64,000 bases of DNA. Origin: Amycolatopsis azurea DSM 43854 (lineage in GTDB: Bacteria; Actinomycetota; Actinomycetes; Mycobacteriales; Pseudonocardiaceae). The position numbers were made by a program, and so were the translations under genes. The notes beneath the pieces were generated by a model, which saw nothing but the letters and a program-made list of their open reading frames with translations, searched no databases and was not told the DNA's origin. Position 1 is the first letter of the stretch; the number at the start of each line of letters is the position of its first letter. This document shows positions 23,500-32,161 of this stretch, one piece after another. The DNA lies in assembly GCF_001995215.1 (NCBI RefSeq), contig NZ_MUXN01000011.1, positions 115,266-179,265 of the forward strand, given 5' to 3'.

Positions 23500-24751
23500 C
23501 GGACTCGGTCTTGGGCTTGTCCACGATGCCGAGCATGAACCGCATGGAAGGCTTGGCGCCGACCAGATGCGCGCCGACCGTCTGGGTGACGCGATCCCGC
23601 GCGGTCGGGTGCATCGCCATCGTCATCGAGTCCCGGAGCCACCGGTTCATCGGATCGCCCGACCTGATGGCCGCGGTGCCGAGGATGTCACAGAGCCGCT
23701 GCACGACCCGCTTGGACATCTGGAACGCCTGCCAGCCGGTCAGCGCCGGGGCCACCCGCTCGTCGGGCGTGAGGTCGTCGAGCGTGCCGATGCCGTCGGC
23801 GGTGACCTCCCATTGCCGCTCCAGCGCCCGGTACACCCCCGCGCGGGTGGTGCTGTAGTCGGCCTCGCATTCGGCCAGCGTGATCTGGATGTGCTCGTTG
23901 TCCTTCCACGCGATGCCGCTCATCCGCCAAGGCGAGCCCTTCAGCATGTCGACCCGCTCCATGGTGAGATCGCGGACGTAGTCCAGCGCGGCCCTCGCCA
24001 CACCGAGCGGGACGCCGCACATGCTGCGCTGGATCACGTCCGGCTGCACCAGCGGTCCATTGGGGACCTTCGGGTTGTCGAACGTCAGCGAGTGGTTCTC
24101 CGGCACGAACACGTCCGTGATCGTGTAGTCGCTGCTGCCGGAGCCGCACAGGCCCAGGGTGTACCAGTTGTCGACGGGCTCGATCTGGTCGCCGGGCACC
24201 ATGAACAGGCGCGACTCGTGTGGGTTGCTGCCGTCCGGGCTCGCGTAGGGCTCGCCGTTCTCGAACACCATGGCCCCGGAGGCCACCCAGTCGGCGTGGG
24301 TCGAGCCGCTGCCGAAGCTCCACCGGCCGTTGAGCCGGTAGCCGCCGGGGACCCGGTCCGCGCGTCCCGTCACCGGGAGCACCCCCGCGGAGTGCATGTC
24401 GATGCTGGTGAACATCCGGCGCGCCTCGTCCTGGTCGAGGAAGTTGGCGTGCAACCCGATGTCCGAGCCGAGTTTGGCGCACCAGCCGGCGGACGCGTCG
24501 CCGTAGGAAAGCGCTTCGATCACCTCGGTCTGCTCCATCGAGGTCATCTCGGGGCCGCCCCAGTCCCGGCTGAAGCCGATCCGGAAGGCACCGGAGTCGC
24601 GCAGCATCCGGACGATGTCCTCGGGCAGGCTCCGGTTCTTCTCGATCTCTGCCGCCCGCTCCCGCAGGATCGGCGCGAGCGCCTTCGCGTTCGCGAGGAT
24701 CTGCGCGCCGGTCATCGGCGCGTCGGTGCGGACGGGTTCGGTCATGGTCAT
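23492..24751 (-). CDS. acyl-CoA-dehydrogenase-like flavin-dependent monooxygenase
   Basis: 419 residues with the acyl-CoA dehydrogenase/class D monooxygenase fold: N-terminal helices, a beta-barrel with GYRLNGRWSFGSGSTHADWV, and a C-terminal four-helix bundle including GTAAIRSGDPMNRWLRD. It resembles reduced-flavin-dependent hydroxylases such as HsaA-type and N-hydroxylating VlmH-type enzymes more than beta-oxidation enzymes, since no CoA ligase is near. In a hydrazine pathway it could oxidise the N-N unit or an amine. A flavin reductase was not found in the window. Coupled by ATGA to the upstream ATP-grasp gene. Confidence 0.82.
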   Translation of the reverse strand: MTMTEPVRTDAPMTGAQILANAKALAPILRERAAEIEKNRSLPEDIVRMLRDSGAFRIGFSRDWGGPEMTSMEQTEVIEALSYGDASAGWCAKLGSDIGLHANFLDQDEARRMFTSIDMHSAGVLPVTGRADRVPGGYRLNGRWSFGSGSTHADWVASGAMVFENGEPYASPDGSNPHESRLFMVPGDQIEPVDNWYTLGLCGSGSSDYTITDVFVPENHSLTFDNPKVPNGPLVQPDVIQRSMCGVPLGVARAALDYVRDLTMERVDMLKGSPWRMSGIAWKDNEHIQITLAECEADYSTTRAGVYRALERQWEVTADGIGTLDDLTPDERVAPALTGWQAFQMSKRVVQRLCDILGTAAIRSGDPMNRWLRDSMTMAMHPTARDRVTQTVGAHLVGAKPSMRFMLGIVDKPKTESDE

Positions 24752-26064
24752 GCGGAAACTCCCTCTTGTTCGTCGACGTCGAGCAGCCCGGCGGGCATCT
24801 CGAACGCGGTACCGGGTCGCGGTGGGTCCACCGGATCGGCGTCGATTCGCACCAGTGCGGCGGCCGCGTCCAGCCGCCGGCCACAGGTCTCACGGTCACC
24901 GGCCTCGCACACCACGAACGAATGCCGGGCGATGTAGCCGCCGGGCGGCAGCCGCAGGGTGGTGCCCGGCCCGATCATCGGCGACGCGACGACCAGTCCC
25001 GGCGCTTCGGCGGGGACGGTGACCTGGTGCACCAGGCAGTCGTGGTCCGGGTAGCCGAACCGGATGCCGGCGACGGCGTGCCGGGACGGGGCGATGACCG
25101 GCCGGTGCCCGGTCGCGACGGAGAACAGGATCTCGCCGGGGTCGAGACCGGTGGCCGTCCTGCCCAGGAACGGGATCAGGTCCCCGCCGAGGCGGCCGTT
25201 GATCTCGATGATCAACGGGCCGCGGCCGGTCAGCCGGACCTCGGAATGGGTGATGCCGTCCTCCACACCGAGCGCGCGGTGCGCCCGCGCCAGGACGTCC
25301 ATCAGTTCGGCGTCGTGCAGCAGCGGATCGCCGGCGTCGACGACGTGCCCGACCTCCTCGAAGTAGGGCTGATCGCCGGTTTCCTTGCGGGCCACGAACA
25401 TCGGCAGGTATTCGCCCTTGTACACGGCCGCGTCGACGCTGATCTCGGGCCCGGAGACGTAGCCCTCCACGATCGCGCCGCCGCCGTAGCGGCTCTGGTC
25501 GACTGTGGCCGCGCCCATGGCGACACCGAACGCGGCGTCCACTTCGGACTCGTCGGCGGCGAACACCACACCGATGCTCGCGCCCATGGCCCTCGGCTTG
25601 AGCACCACCGGATAGCCGATCCGGGCGGCCGCGGCGCGTGCCTCGGCGAGACCGGTCGTCAAGGCGTAGCCCGGCTGCAACAACCCTTCGGCGGTGAGCA
25701 CGGTGCGGGTGCGGTTCTTGTCGCGGCAACCGCGGACCCCGTCCACACTCAGGCCGGGGACGCCGAGTTCGGCGGCGAGCTCACCCGCGGCGAGCACGAC
25801 CGGTTCGTCCCAGCACATCAGGCCGACGATCCGGTGCCGTCCGGCGACTTCCCGGGCGGAGGCGAGCATGGCGTCCGCGTCGAACACGTCGGTGTGGACG
25901 ATCTCGTCGAAGTACGCGTGCTGCCAGGTGGGTTTGAGATTGTTCAGCAGCACCAGGCCGATCCCGGCCGCGCGGGCGCACCGGTGGATCGACGAGACCA
26001 GGTATTCGCGATACAGCTTCAGTCCGCTGCCGATGACCAGCAGGACACCGTTGGCTTCGTTCAT
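24748..26064 (-). CDS. ATP-grasp ligase B
   Basis: 438 residues, ATP-grasp superfamily. Key segments: MCWDEPVVLAAGELAAELG, ATP-binding GYPVVLKPRAMGASIGV, EGYVSGPEISVDAAVY, and LIIEINGRLGGDLIP for magnesium binding. It is paralogous to ligase A but clearly divergent. Carboxylate-amine ligases of this shape activate one amino acid as acyl phosphate and join it to another amine. ATGA overlaps on both sides join it to the transporter and the flavoenzyme genes. Confidence 0.88.
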   Translation of the reverse strand: MNEANGVLLVIGSGLKLYREYLVSSIHRCARAAGIGLVLLNNLKPTWQHAYFDEIVHTDVFDADAMLASAREVAGRHRIVGLMCWDEPVVLAAGELAAELGVPGLSVDGVRGCRDKNRTRTVLTAEGLLQPGYALTTGLAEARAAAARIGYPVVLKPRAMGASIGVVFAADESEVDAAFGVAMGAATVDQSRYGGGAIVEGYVSGPEISVDAAVYKGEYLPMFVARKETGDQPYFEEVGHVVDAGDPLLHDAELMDVLARAHRALGVEDGITHSEVRLTGRGPLIIEINGRLGGDLIPFLGRTATGLDPGEILFSVATGHRPVIAPSRHAVAGIRFGYPDHDCLVHQVTVPAEAPGLVVASPMIGPGTTLRLPPGGYIARHSFVVCEAGDRETCGRRLDAAAALVRIDADPVDPPRPGTAFEMPAGLLDVDEQEGVSA

Positions 26065-27323
26065 GGTCGCTCTCCCACGACTTCCGGCTGTTTCACCACG
26101 GGTGGCTGTTTGAGGCCGTAGATGTGCATCGATCCGGCGATGACGGACAGCACCGCGCAGAAACCCCAGAACCCCGGGCCGCCGAAGGTGCTCCAGAGGT
26201 ACAGCCCCAGCATCGGGCCGATCGTCGCGGCCACGCCTGCCACCGTTTCCTTCGTCGCGATGTAGCGGCTTCTCAGCTGGACCGGGAAAGTGGCCGGATG
26301 CGAGGCGGTGCTCGGTCCGTGGATCATCAGCCCGGACACCGCGAGCAGGGCGCCCGCGATCACGAAGAACGGATGCTGCGCCATCATCCCGTAGAGGGCG
26401 AATCCCAGCGCGCAGACCAGATTGCCGAACAAGCCGGCGAGGTATTTCGGGATCCGGACGATGTAGGTGGTGATCTTCAGCTCACAGGTGATCAGCACGA
26501 CCGAGGAGATCACCAGCACCGTGCTGTACAGCCCCACCGGATATCCGGCGTCGACGATGTTCAACGGCAGTACCGCGACCCACCCGGCGTAGATCATCAT
26601 GCCGAACAGGCCCGCCACCAGGTAACAGAGGAAACGGGTGTCGCGGATCAGCGTGCTGTACACCTCGCGGGCGCTCAGGGCGGGCGCGGACTCTTCGCCG
26701 GACTCGGTCTCGTGCGGGGCCGCGCTTCGCTTGGGCAGCAACAGGAACGCCAGCAACGCCCACAGCGCCGCGGTCGTCCCGTCGAGCCAGAACAGCAGAT
26801 CCCAGTTCACCTGGATGACCACGGCGGCGATCAGCGGTGCCAAGGCGGCCCCGATGTTCAGCGCGATGCGCATCATCGAAAAGGCCATGACACGGTGTTC
26901 TTCCGGCATGTACTCGGCCAGCAGCACCGCCGCCGCCGGCCGGTACGCCTGGATCGCCATCCCGGACAGCGCGACCACGGCGAGCAGCGCCGCGGGTGTT
27001 CCCTGGACCAGCGGGATCGACGCGACGAGCGGTGCGGCGCACGTCATCACCGTCACGATCGTCGCCCGGCCGCCGAAACGGTGGGTCAGCTCGCCGCCGA
27101 GCATGGCGCCGAAGAGCGCCCCCACGCTGTACGCGGCGAGGCAGACCCCGGCGAAACCCACCGAGGTGCCCCGGAAAGTCAGGTACAGGATCAGGAACGT
27201 CTGGACGAAAGCGCCCAGCTGGTTGATAAGCACGCCGCCGAGCAGGTACCTGACGGGGGCGGGGGTCGCCCGCAGCACCGCGAAGACGCCGGTTCTCGTG
27301 GCCCTGCTTGCTCGCTCAGTCAC
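26061..27323 (-). CDS. MFS transporter, probable exporter of the cluster product
   Basis: 420 residues from GTG 27323, chosen because GGAGG lies 5 bases upstream and the longer frame to 27431 has no family features. Twelve predicted membrane helices; GGELTHRFGGRA matches the loop 2-3 signature of drug exporters and RPAAAVLLAEYMPEEHR is in the central pore region. It heads a four-gene leftward operon with two ATP-grasp ligases and the class D flavoenzyme, and two candidate operator sites lie 123-165 bp upstream. Confidence 0.88.
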   Translation of the reverse strand: MTERASRATRTGVFAVLRATPAPVRYLLGGVLINQLGAFVQTFLILYLTFRGTSVGFAGVCLAAYSVGALFGAMLGGELTHRFGGRATIVTVMTCAAPLVASIPLVQGTPAALLAVVALSGMAIQAYRPAAAVLLAEYMPEEHRVMAFSMMRIALNIGAALAPLIAAVVIQVNWDLLFWLDGTTAALWALLAFLLLPKRSAAPHETESGEESAPALSAREVYSTLIRDTRFLCYLVAGLFGMMIYAGWVAVLPLNIVDAGYPVGLYSTVLVISSVVLITCELKITTYIVRIPKYLAGLFGNLVCALGFALYGMMAQHPFFVIAGALLAVSGLMIHGPSTASHPATFPVQLRSRYIATKETVAGVAATIGPMLGLYLWSTFGGPGFWGFCAVLSVIAGSMHIYGLKQPPVVKQPEVVGERP

Positions 27324-27445
27324 ACATCCTCCATGGTCGGATCCCCGCGGTGGTGCACGAGACACACCGGCGCGGGTCCAGGCCCTTGGGAGACAAGGAA
27401 TGTTGCCGACATGGCCGACCGGTGGCCCCAAGCTAGTTCGGGAGC

Positions 27446-27465
27446 TTTCCCGGGAGGTAGGGGAA
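27446..27465. promoter_or_regulatory. candidate cluster operator, site 3
   Basis: TTTCCCGGGAGGTAGGGGAA. Spacer between TTTCCC and GGGGAA is eight bases here, one longer than in the other three sites. It lies 123 bp upstream of the exporter gene. Confidence 0.55.
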
Positions 27466-27467
27466 GC

Positions 27468-27487
27468 TTTCCCGGCGGATGGGGAAA
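27468..27487. promoter_or_regulatory. candidate cluster operator, site 4
   Basis: TTTCCCGGCGGATGGGGAAA. It shares TTTCCCGGCG and GGGGAA with site 1, 11.7 kb away, at identical spacing. Immediately upstream of site 3. Confidence 0.62.
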
Positions 27488-27553
27488 TCGGGGCCTAGTG
27501 GAGGGGGACGAGAGTGAGCGGAGGGGAGGGCGGGAGTGAGCGGTCGGTGCAGG

Positions 27554-27603
27554 GGGTCGTGAGTGGTAAGTGTCGTTAGAACGCGACTTACCACTCACGA
27601 CCC
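27554..27603. repeat. TCGTGAGTGG palindrome with TTAGAAC centre
   Basis: Perfect 18-bp arms 27554-27571 and 27586-27603; the central bases include GTTAGAAC. Related copies at 39497-39540, 39887-39934, 52421-52472 and a half copy after 63618. Likely transcription terminator for the leftward aldo/keto reductase gene's neighbour region. Confidence 0.9.
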
Positions 27604-27623
27604 ACGCGACCGAGCCGCGGATC

Positions 27624-28676
27624 TCAGCGGCGGGCTTCGATCGTCATGTCACCTCGCGTCATCGCGAGGGTCGTGTCGCGGGCGAGCGTCTCGTGCGGGA
27701 AGCCGAGGTCGATCGCGCTCACCTCGTCGAGGCGGGCCAGCTGCGACGGGGTGAAGTCGACCTCCAGCGCACCCAGGTTGTCCTCCAGCTGAGCGGGAGT
27801 ACGGGCGCCGATGATCGGTGCCGTCACGCCGGGGTTCCGCAGGGTCCACGCCAGCCCGACCTGGGCGGGGGTGCGGCCGAGTTCCGCGGCGACCTCCTTC
27901 ACGACGTCCACGATGGTGAAGGTCCGTTCGGTGAGCGTGCCCAGGGCGAGGTTGAAGTTCCTGCGGGTGCCGTCCTCGGCCGGGGTCATGTCGTCGCGGC
28001 TGTACTTCCCGGTGAGGACGCCACCCGCCAGTGGTGACCACGGGACGACGCCCAAGCCCAGCTCGCGCGCCATGGGGATCAGGTCGCGTTCCCCCGTGCG
28101 CTCGATCAGGTTGTACTCGATCTGCAACGCGACCAGCGGCGACCAGCCGCGCAGATCGGCGATCGCCTGCATCCGCGAAACCTCCCAGGCCGGGGTGTTG
28201 GAGATCGCGACGTACAGGAGCTTGCCCTGCCGGACCAGGTCGTCCATCCCGCGCAGGATCTCTTCGACAGGCGTCGTGAAGTCCCACAGGTGCAGGTAGA
28301 ACAGGTCGATGTAGTCCGTGTTCAGCCGCCGCAGGCTGGATTCCACCGACGCGACCAGGTTCTTGCGCTGGCCACCGCCGGAATTCGGGTCACCGGGCCG
28401 GCGCAGTGTCGTGTACTTCGTGGCCAGCACGAGGCTTTCGCGGTTGTCGCGGGTGAATTCGCCCAGCAGCCGCTCGGAGCTGCCGTTCGTGTAGGTGCTG
28501 GCGGTGTCGACGAAGTTGCCGCCGCGCTCGACGTAGAGGTCGAACAGCTTGCGTGCCTCGTCCCGCTCGGCGCCCCAGCCCCATTCGGTGCCGAAGGTCG
28601 CCGCGCCCAGCGCCAGCGGGGACACCCGCAGCCCGGACCGGCCCAGCAGCCGGTAGGTGTCGAGGGTGAGCGACAT
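27624..28676 (-). CDS. aldo/keto reductase
   Basis: 350 residues, TIM-barrel NADPH-dependent oxidoreductase. Catalytic tetrad visible: D (NFVDTASTYTNGSSE), Tyr of that segment, K (VLATKYT) and H (YLHLWDF). The C-terminus has GLAWTLRNPGVTAPIIGARTP for cofactor binding. It belongs to the broad yeast-aryl-alcohol/perakine-reductase-like group. Start ATG 28676 is divergent from an XRE regulator gene 117 bp away, which probably controls it. Substrate unknown. Confidence 0.9.
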   Translation of the reverse strand: MSLTLDTYRLLGRSGLRVSPLALGAATFGTEWGWGAERDEARKLFDLYVERGGNFVDTASTYTNGSSERLLGEFTRDNRESLVLATKYTTLRRPGDPNSGGGQRKNLVASVESSLRRLNTDYIDLFYLHLWDFTTPVEEILRGMDDLVRQGKLLYVAISNTPAWEVSRMQAIADLRGWSPLVALQIEYNLIERTGERDLIPMARELGLGVVPWSPLAGGVLTGKYSRDDMTPAEDGTRRNFNLALGTLTERTFTIVDVVKEVAAELGRTPAQVGLAWTLRNPGVTAPIIGARTPAQLEDNLGALEVDFTPSQLARLDEVSAIDLGFPHETLARDTTLAMTRGDMTIEARR

Positions 28677-28793
28677 CGTGTCCTCCTGTGCTCGTGTTCC
28701 GTTGTCGGAAGCGAGTCTGCGACCGTCGTGAGCAGGGGGTAAGGGAGAGAAGATCCTGGGAACACCGGTCCTACCCCGGCTGTTGGACCGATC

Positions 28794-29624
28794 ATGACGA
28801 CCCGCACCGTGGACACGACCCAGGAGCTGGCCGCGTTCCTGCGAACCCGGCGTGAACGGCTGGACCCGGACGATTTCGGCCTGCCGTCGCGCCGCCGGTC
28901 CCGGCGGACACCCGGGCTGCGCCGGGAGGAGGTCGCCGAACTGGCCGGGGTCAGCATCGACTACATCGTGCGGCTGGAACAGGCTCGCGGGCTGCGGCCC
29001 TCGGCGGACGTGGTCGAGGCGCTGGCGGGGGCGCTGCGCCTGGCCCCCGACGAACGCGCCTACCTTTTCGATCTGGCGAGGCGGCGTCCCCGCAACGCCG
29101 ACAAGCTCGCGACCACCCCGGCGCCGCCGCTGGCCCGGCTGGTCGCCGATCTGTCGCCCTTGCCCGTCATGCTGATGAACCACCGCTACGACATTCTGGC
29201 CTGGAACGACGAAATGGCGCGGCTGCTGGTGGATTTCGACACCCTGCCGCCGTCCCGGCGAAATTCGATGTGGTTATGCCTCAAGCATCCGGAGATCCGC
29301 GATTTCGCTGTAGACCGTGAACGGGTCGTGCGGGAAGGAATCGCTCATCTGCGCGCCGCGTGGGCGGCGCATCCCGATGATCAGGCATTGATCGATCTCA
29401 TCGCCGATTTCACCACGGACGACGAATTCGCGCGCCTGTGGGCCGAACGTGACGTCAAGGTCAAAGGGCGTGGGAGCAAGGTGATCCGGCATCCCGAGGC
29501 CGGTAGGATCGAACTGCATTTCGAAGTGCTCACGCCACTGCAGGATCAGGACCAGCGCCTGGTGATCTACCGTGCCATGGACGAGGAAAGCCAGTCCTCG
29601 CTGGACGGCCTGTTCGCACGGTGA
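28794..29624 (+). CDS. XRE/MmyB-type transcriptional regulator
   Basis: 276 residues. N-terminal helix-turn-helix with RRTPGLRREEVAELAGVS (about residues 38-55) followed by IDYIVRLEQARGLRPSADVV; C-terminal MmyB-like ligand-binding domain (about 105-270) with LMNHRYDILAWNDEMARLL. This architecture is very common in actinobacteria and usually sits divergent from a short-chain or aldo/keto reductase, as here. It is thought to sense a small ligand such as a fatty acid. Confidence 0.9.
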   Translation: MTTRTVDTTQELAAFLRTRRERLDPDDFGLPSRRRSRRTPGLRREEVAELAGVSIDYIVRLEQARGLRPSADVVEALAGALRLAPDERAYLFDLARRRPRNADKLATTPAPPLARLVADLSPLPVMLMNHRYDILAWNDEMARLLVDFDTLPPSRRNSMWLCLKHPEIRDFAVDRERVVREGIAHLRAAWAAHPDDQALIDLIADFTTDDEFARLWAERDVKVKGRGSKVIRHPEAGRIELHFEVLTPLQDQDQRLVIYRAMDEESQSSLDGLFAR

Positions 29625-29792
29625 ATGTCATAACCGGGTCACGACCTGAAGCAAAACGTGTCTCATAGGCGTCGCCAAGCGTAACCATCCTCCGGCCGCC
29701 GACGACTAACGCAGGAACGGCGTGCCGGAGGGTGGTGAAAGCGCGATTCTCGACATCGGCCAGGAACGGCCACCACGATTATCGGATCGTGG

Positions 29793-30419
29793 CTATTCGT
29801 TCTCACGTTCCGCGAACTGCGTGGCGACGGCTCCGCCCCGGGGAGTGGCGTACCAGCCCTTCGACCGGCCGAGCCGGGTCTTGACGACCAGGCCACGCTC
29901 CATCAGTGCCTTCCCGCTGCGGCTGATCTGCGCCTCGTGCGCGCCGAGCCGGGAGCAGACGTCGGAACTGGTGATGTGCGGTTCGCCGTGTACCAGCACG
30001 AGCATCTTGGCCGCCCACGACTTCGGGTCCAGGTCGTCGGCCAGCGCCGCCTGCTCCGCCCGGTCGAGCGCGGACTGCGCCACCTCGGCCAACGCCGTCA
30101 CGACGGCTTCGAGGCGCGTCGTCGCCCCGCCTGGCTGCAACCGCATCCCCGCGGCCTGGAAGGCCTGCAACGCGGAACGCAGTGACGGGATGTCCGCGAG
30201 CAGGGTGGCGTCGACCAGCCATCTGCCGACCGCCGCGGCCCAGCGGTCCACCGCCGCGTGGTCGCCGAGTACCTTTCCCTCTCCGGTCTCCTCTCGCAGC
30301 TTGGTCGCCCAAGTGTCCAAGCCCCGGGAAAGCCCCTCCGCGTCCTCGGCCGTGTTGCCGGGTGCGGGGGCCACGCCCGCCGACGTCCTGTCCAGTGCGG
30401 CTGTCGCAGTAGAGGGCAT
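29793..30419 (-). CDS. winged-helix regulator-like protein, partner of a nitrilase-fold gene
   Basis: 208 residues. The first two thirds are helical and not recognised; the C-terminus (about 140-208) is a winged helix of MarR-like type: GEPHITSSDVCSRLGAHEAQISRSGKALMERGLV then a wing KTRLGRSKGWYATPRG. It is divergent from the nitrilase-fold gene with only 36 bp between start codons, so it may bind there. An origin as a regulator of that gene is inferred; a sensor/effector pair is possible. Confidence 0.65.
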   Translation of the reverse strand: MPSTATAALDRTSAGVAPAPGNTAEDAEGLSRGLDTWATKLREETGEGKVLGDHAAVDRWAAAVGRWLVDATLLADIPSLRSALQAFQAAGMRLQPGGATTRLEAVVTALAEVAQSALDRAEQAALADDLDPKSWAAKMLVLVHGEPHITSSDVCSRLGAHEAQISRSGKALMERGLVVKTRLGRSKGWYATPRGGAVATQFAERENE

Positions 30420-30455
30420 GGGCTCCCCACCTCCAGAATCAAGGAAGTGTTAAGT

Positions 30456-31841
30456 ATGGATCCTGCCGACGCGTTCGTCAACCTGTACGACGGGCTCAGG
30501 AGTGTCCCCGGGGACAAGCTCAGCGACTGGTCCGCGGACGGGAGAGTGCGGGAGATCGAGAAAGTGGTCCGGGCCGAGGTGCGGTCGACCGGGTTCCTCG
30601 CCGAGGAGTGGATCTCCGGCTTCCCGGACGACCAGAAGGACTTCGGCGTCCTGCTCGGCCTGGACCTCGCGCTCCTCGACGCCAACGTCGACACGTGCCA
30701 TCTGGGCGACAGGGCGCTCGACTACCTTCAGGTGCGGCTGGAGATGAACGGCAGGCTCAACGACGAGACCGGGGGCATCCTCGTGCCTCGCCGGACCTTC
30801 CCGCTCCGGCCGAACGTCGACCGGGAAAGTCTCGACGACTTCGTGCACCTGCTGCGTATCCCGGCGTACGTCAGCCTCAACCTCCAGCTTTCGCGAGTCG
30901 CGGCCGTCCGCGACCTGCCGCGTTCGCCGCTCAAGATCGCGCAACTGCCCTTGCTGGCCGAACCGGCCGATCTGCGCTGGGAACCGGATCATCCCGACGG
31001 CGGGTTCTACACCGTCGCGCCGGACAGCGCGCGCCTCGACGGTCGGATCGCGAAAGCGCTGGAGGTTCTCGACAAGAGCGGGGCGGTACTGGCCGTCCCT
31101 CCCGAGGGCTGCCTGGACGACAGCCTCCTCGAACGATGGCGCGAGCAGCTCAGGGCCACGCCCCGGCCCGAGGAAAGCTCGCTCACGTGGCTTCTCCTGG
31201 GAACCGGCCCGGTGTTCAGCGCCGGGCCGGCGCCGGGCAGCAACCGGCCGCCGAACCGCGCCGTTCTCGTTCATCGCAACGGCTGGGCCGAACCGATGCT
31301 CACCCAGGACAAGATGTCGGGCTTCTGCTTCACGGTGGAGAAGCAGAAGGAGTACGAGATCGAACTCGGCGGGGTCAAACGTGACGAACGCATCTCCCAC
31401 GATTCGCTGATAACCGTGCTCGAGTCCCGTGCCGGGCGATTCGCTGTCCAAGTGTGCGAGGACTTCACTCGTCCGGAGCGCCACAACCATCTCATGGCGA
31501 TGGGGGTCACCCACATTCTCGTACCGGTTCTCGCCGCTCCCATGTGGAAGAAGGGGTGGCAGGCGGAAGCGGGGCAGAGATTGACCGTGCACCTCGGCGC
31601 GAAAGCGGCGGTGAGCAACGGACTGGCGATCACGCGCTTCTACCGTGAGGAGAAAGAGGGGGAGAAAGGTCCTTGCGAGATCGAATACCCGGCGACCACC
31701 TTGCTGACCGCGGCCGGCCCTTCCGGCAGGCCGGACGAGTATCTGACCACCGACATCATGGTCAAGGAGTATCAGAACCCGGAAGCCGAGCGGCAGCAGG
31801 CGCTCGAGGACGCCTTGACGCCACGAGTGGCCGATTGGTAA
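30456..31841 (+). CDS. nitrilase-superfamily (C-N hydrolase fold) protein
   Basis: 461 residues, longer than usual amidohydrolases of this fold because of about 200 unrecognised N-terminal residues. The catalytic triad of the superfamily can be placed: E217 in AVPPEGCLDD, K286 in LTQDKMSGFCF, and C334 in VQVCEDFTRPERHN, followed by ILVPVLAAPMW. It should hydrolyse or transfer an amide or nitrile. ATG 30456 has AAGGAAG upstream. The divergent winged-helix gene is the only partner; no pathway genes are adjacent. Role not known. Confidence 0.72.
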   Translation: MDPADAFVNLYDGLRSVPGDKLSDWSADGRVREIEKVVRAEVRSTGFLAEEWISGFPDDQKDFGVLLGLDLALLDANVDTCHLGDRALDYLQVRLEMNGRLNDETGGILVPRRTFPLRPNVDRESLDDFVHLLRIPAYVSLNLQLSRVAAVRDLPRSPLKIAQLPLLAEPADLRWEPDHPDGGFYTVAPDSARLDGRIAKALEVLDKSGAVLAVPPEGCLDDSLLERWREQLRATPRPEESSLTWLLLGTGPVFSAGPAPGSNRPPNRAVLVHRNGWAEPMLTQDKMSGFCFTVEKQKEYEIELGGVKRDERISHDSLITVLESRAGRFAVQVCEDFTRPERHNHLMAMGVTHILVPVLAAPMWKKGWQAEAGQRLTVHLGAKAAVSNGLAITRFYREEKEGEKGPCEIEYPATTLLTAAGPSGRPDEYLTTDIMVKEYQNPEAERQQALEDALTPRVADW

Positions 31842-32161
31842 GGCATTTTCTCGGCCTTTCCGGGATCGTCGGGAATTCTCGAACTGTCCTGTTTCCGGGT
31901 GATGCCACGACGGATGACGGCGGTTGATCCGACGACCTGGTGCGTACACGGAAAGTGTTTGGGCCGATCGCGTGATACCTCCGCCGGGTCCCGGATACGC
32001 ATAGGTGATGACAACCGCCGATGGTACGTTCCATCGCGTTCGAGAAATCCGTCGAGTGATCCTTGTCCCGTGCCGGCTTCACTGATTCGAGTTCACGCGG
32101 AGTGGCGCTGTTCATCGCGGAATCTCCTGATGAGGCCCTCTGAAACAGGAAGTATTGTGTA
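31842..32161. other. 320-bp intergenic region, no feature identified
   Basis: Between the nitrilase-fold gene and the first Roadblock gene. It should contain the promoter for the latter; the site AGGAAG at 32147-32152 is its ribosome-binding site. No repeat of the families seen elsewhere was found. Confidence 0.5.

Larger units (their letters stand above)
27324..27623. other. intergenic region with cluster operators and a palindrome
   Basis: 300 bp between the exporter start and the stop of the aldo/keto reductase gene. It contains two TTTCCC/GGGGAA inverted repeats (27446-27465, 27468-27487) and a TCGTGAGTGG palindrome (27554-27603) that probably marks the end of the aldo/keto reductase transcript and the right border of the cluster. 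Confidence 0.6.

Noticed and set aside
23492..24751. Fatty-acid beta-oxidation acyl-CoA dehydrogenase
   Set aside because: No thiolase, hydratase or CoA ligase nearby, and it is coupled to two ATP-grasp ligases; a monooxygenase-type role fits better.
22721..24937. 738-codon frame antisense to the ATP-grasp and flavoenzyme genes
   Set aside because: Spans two real genes on the other strand and has shadow composition throughout.
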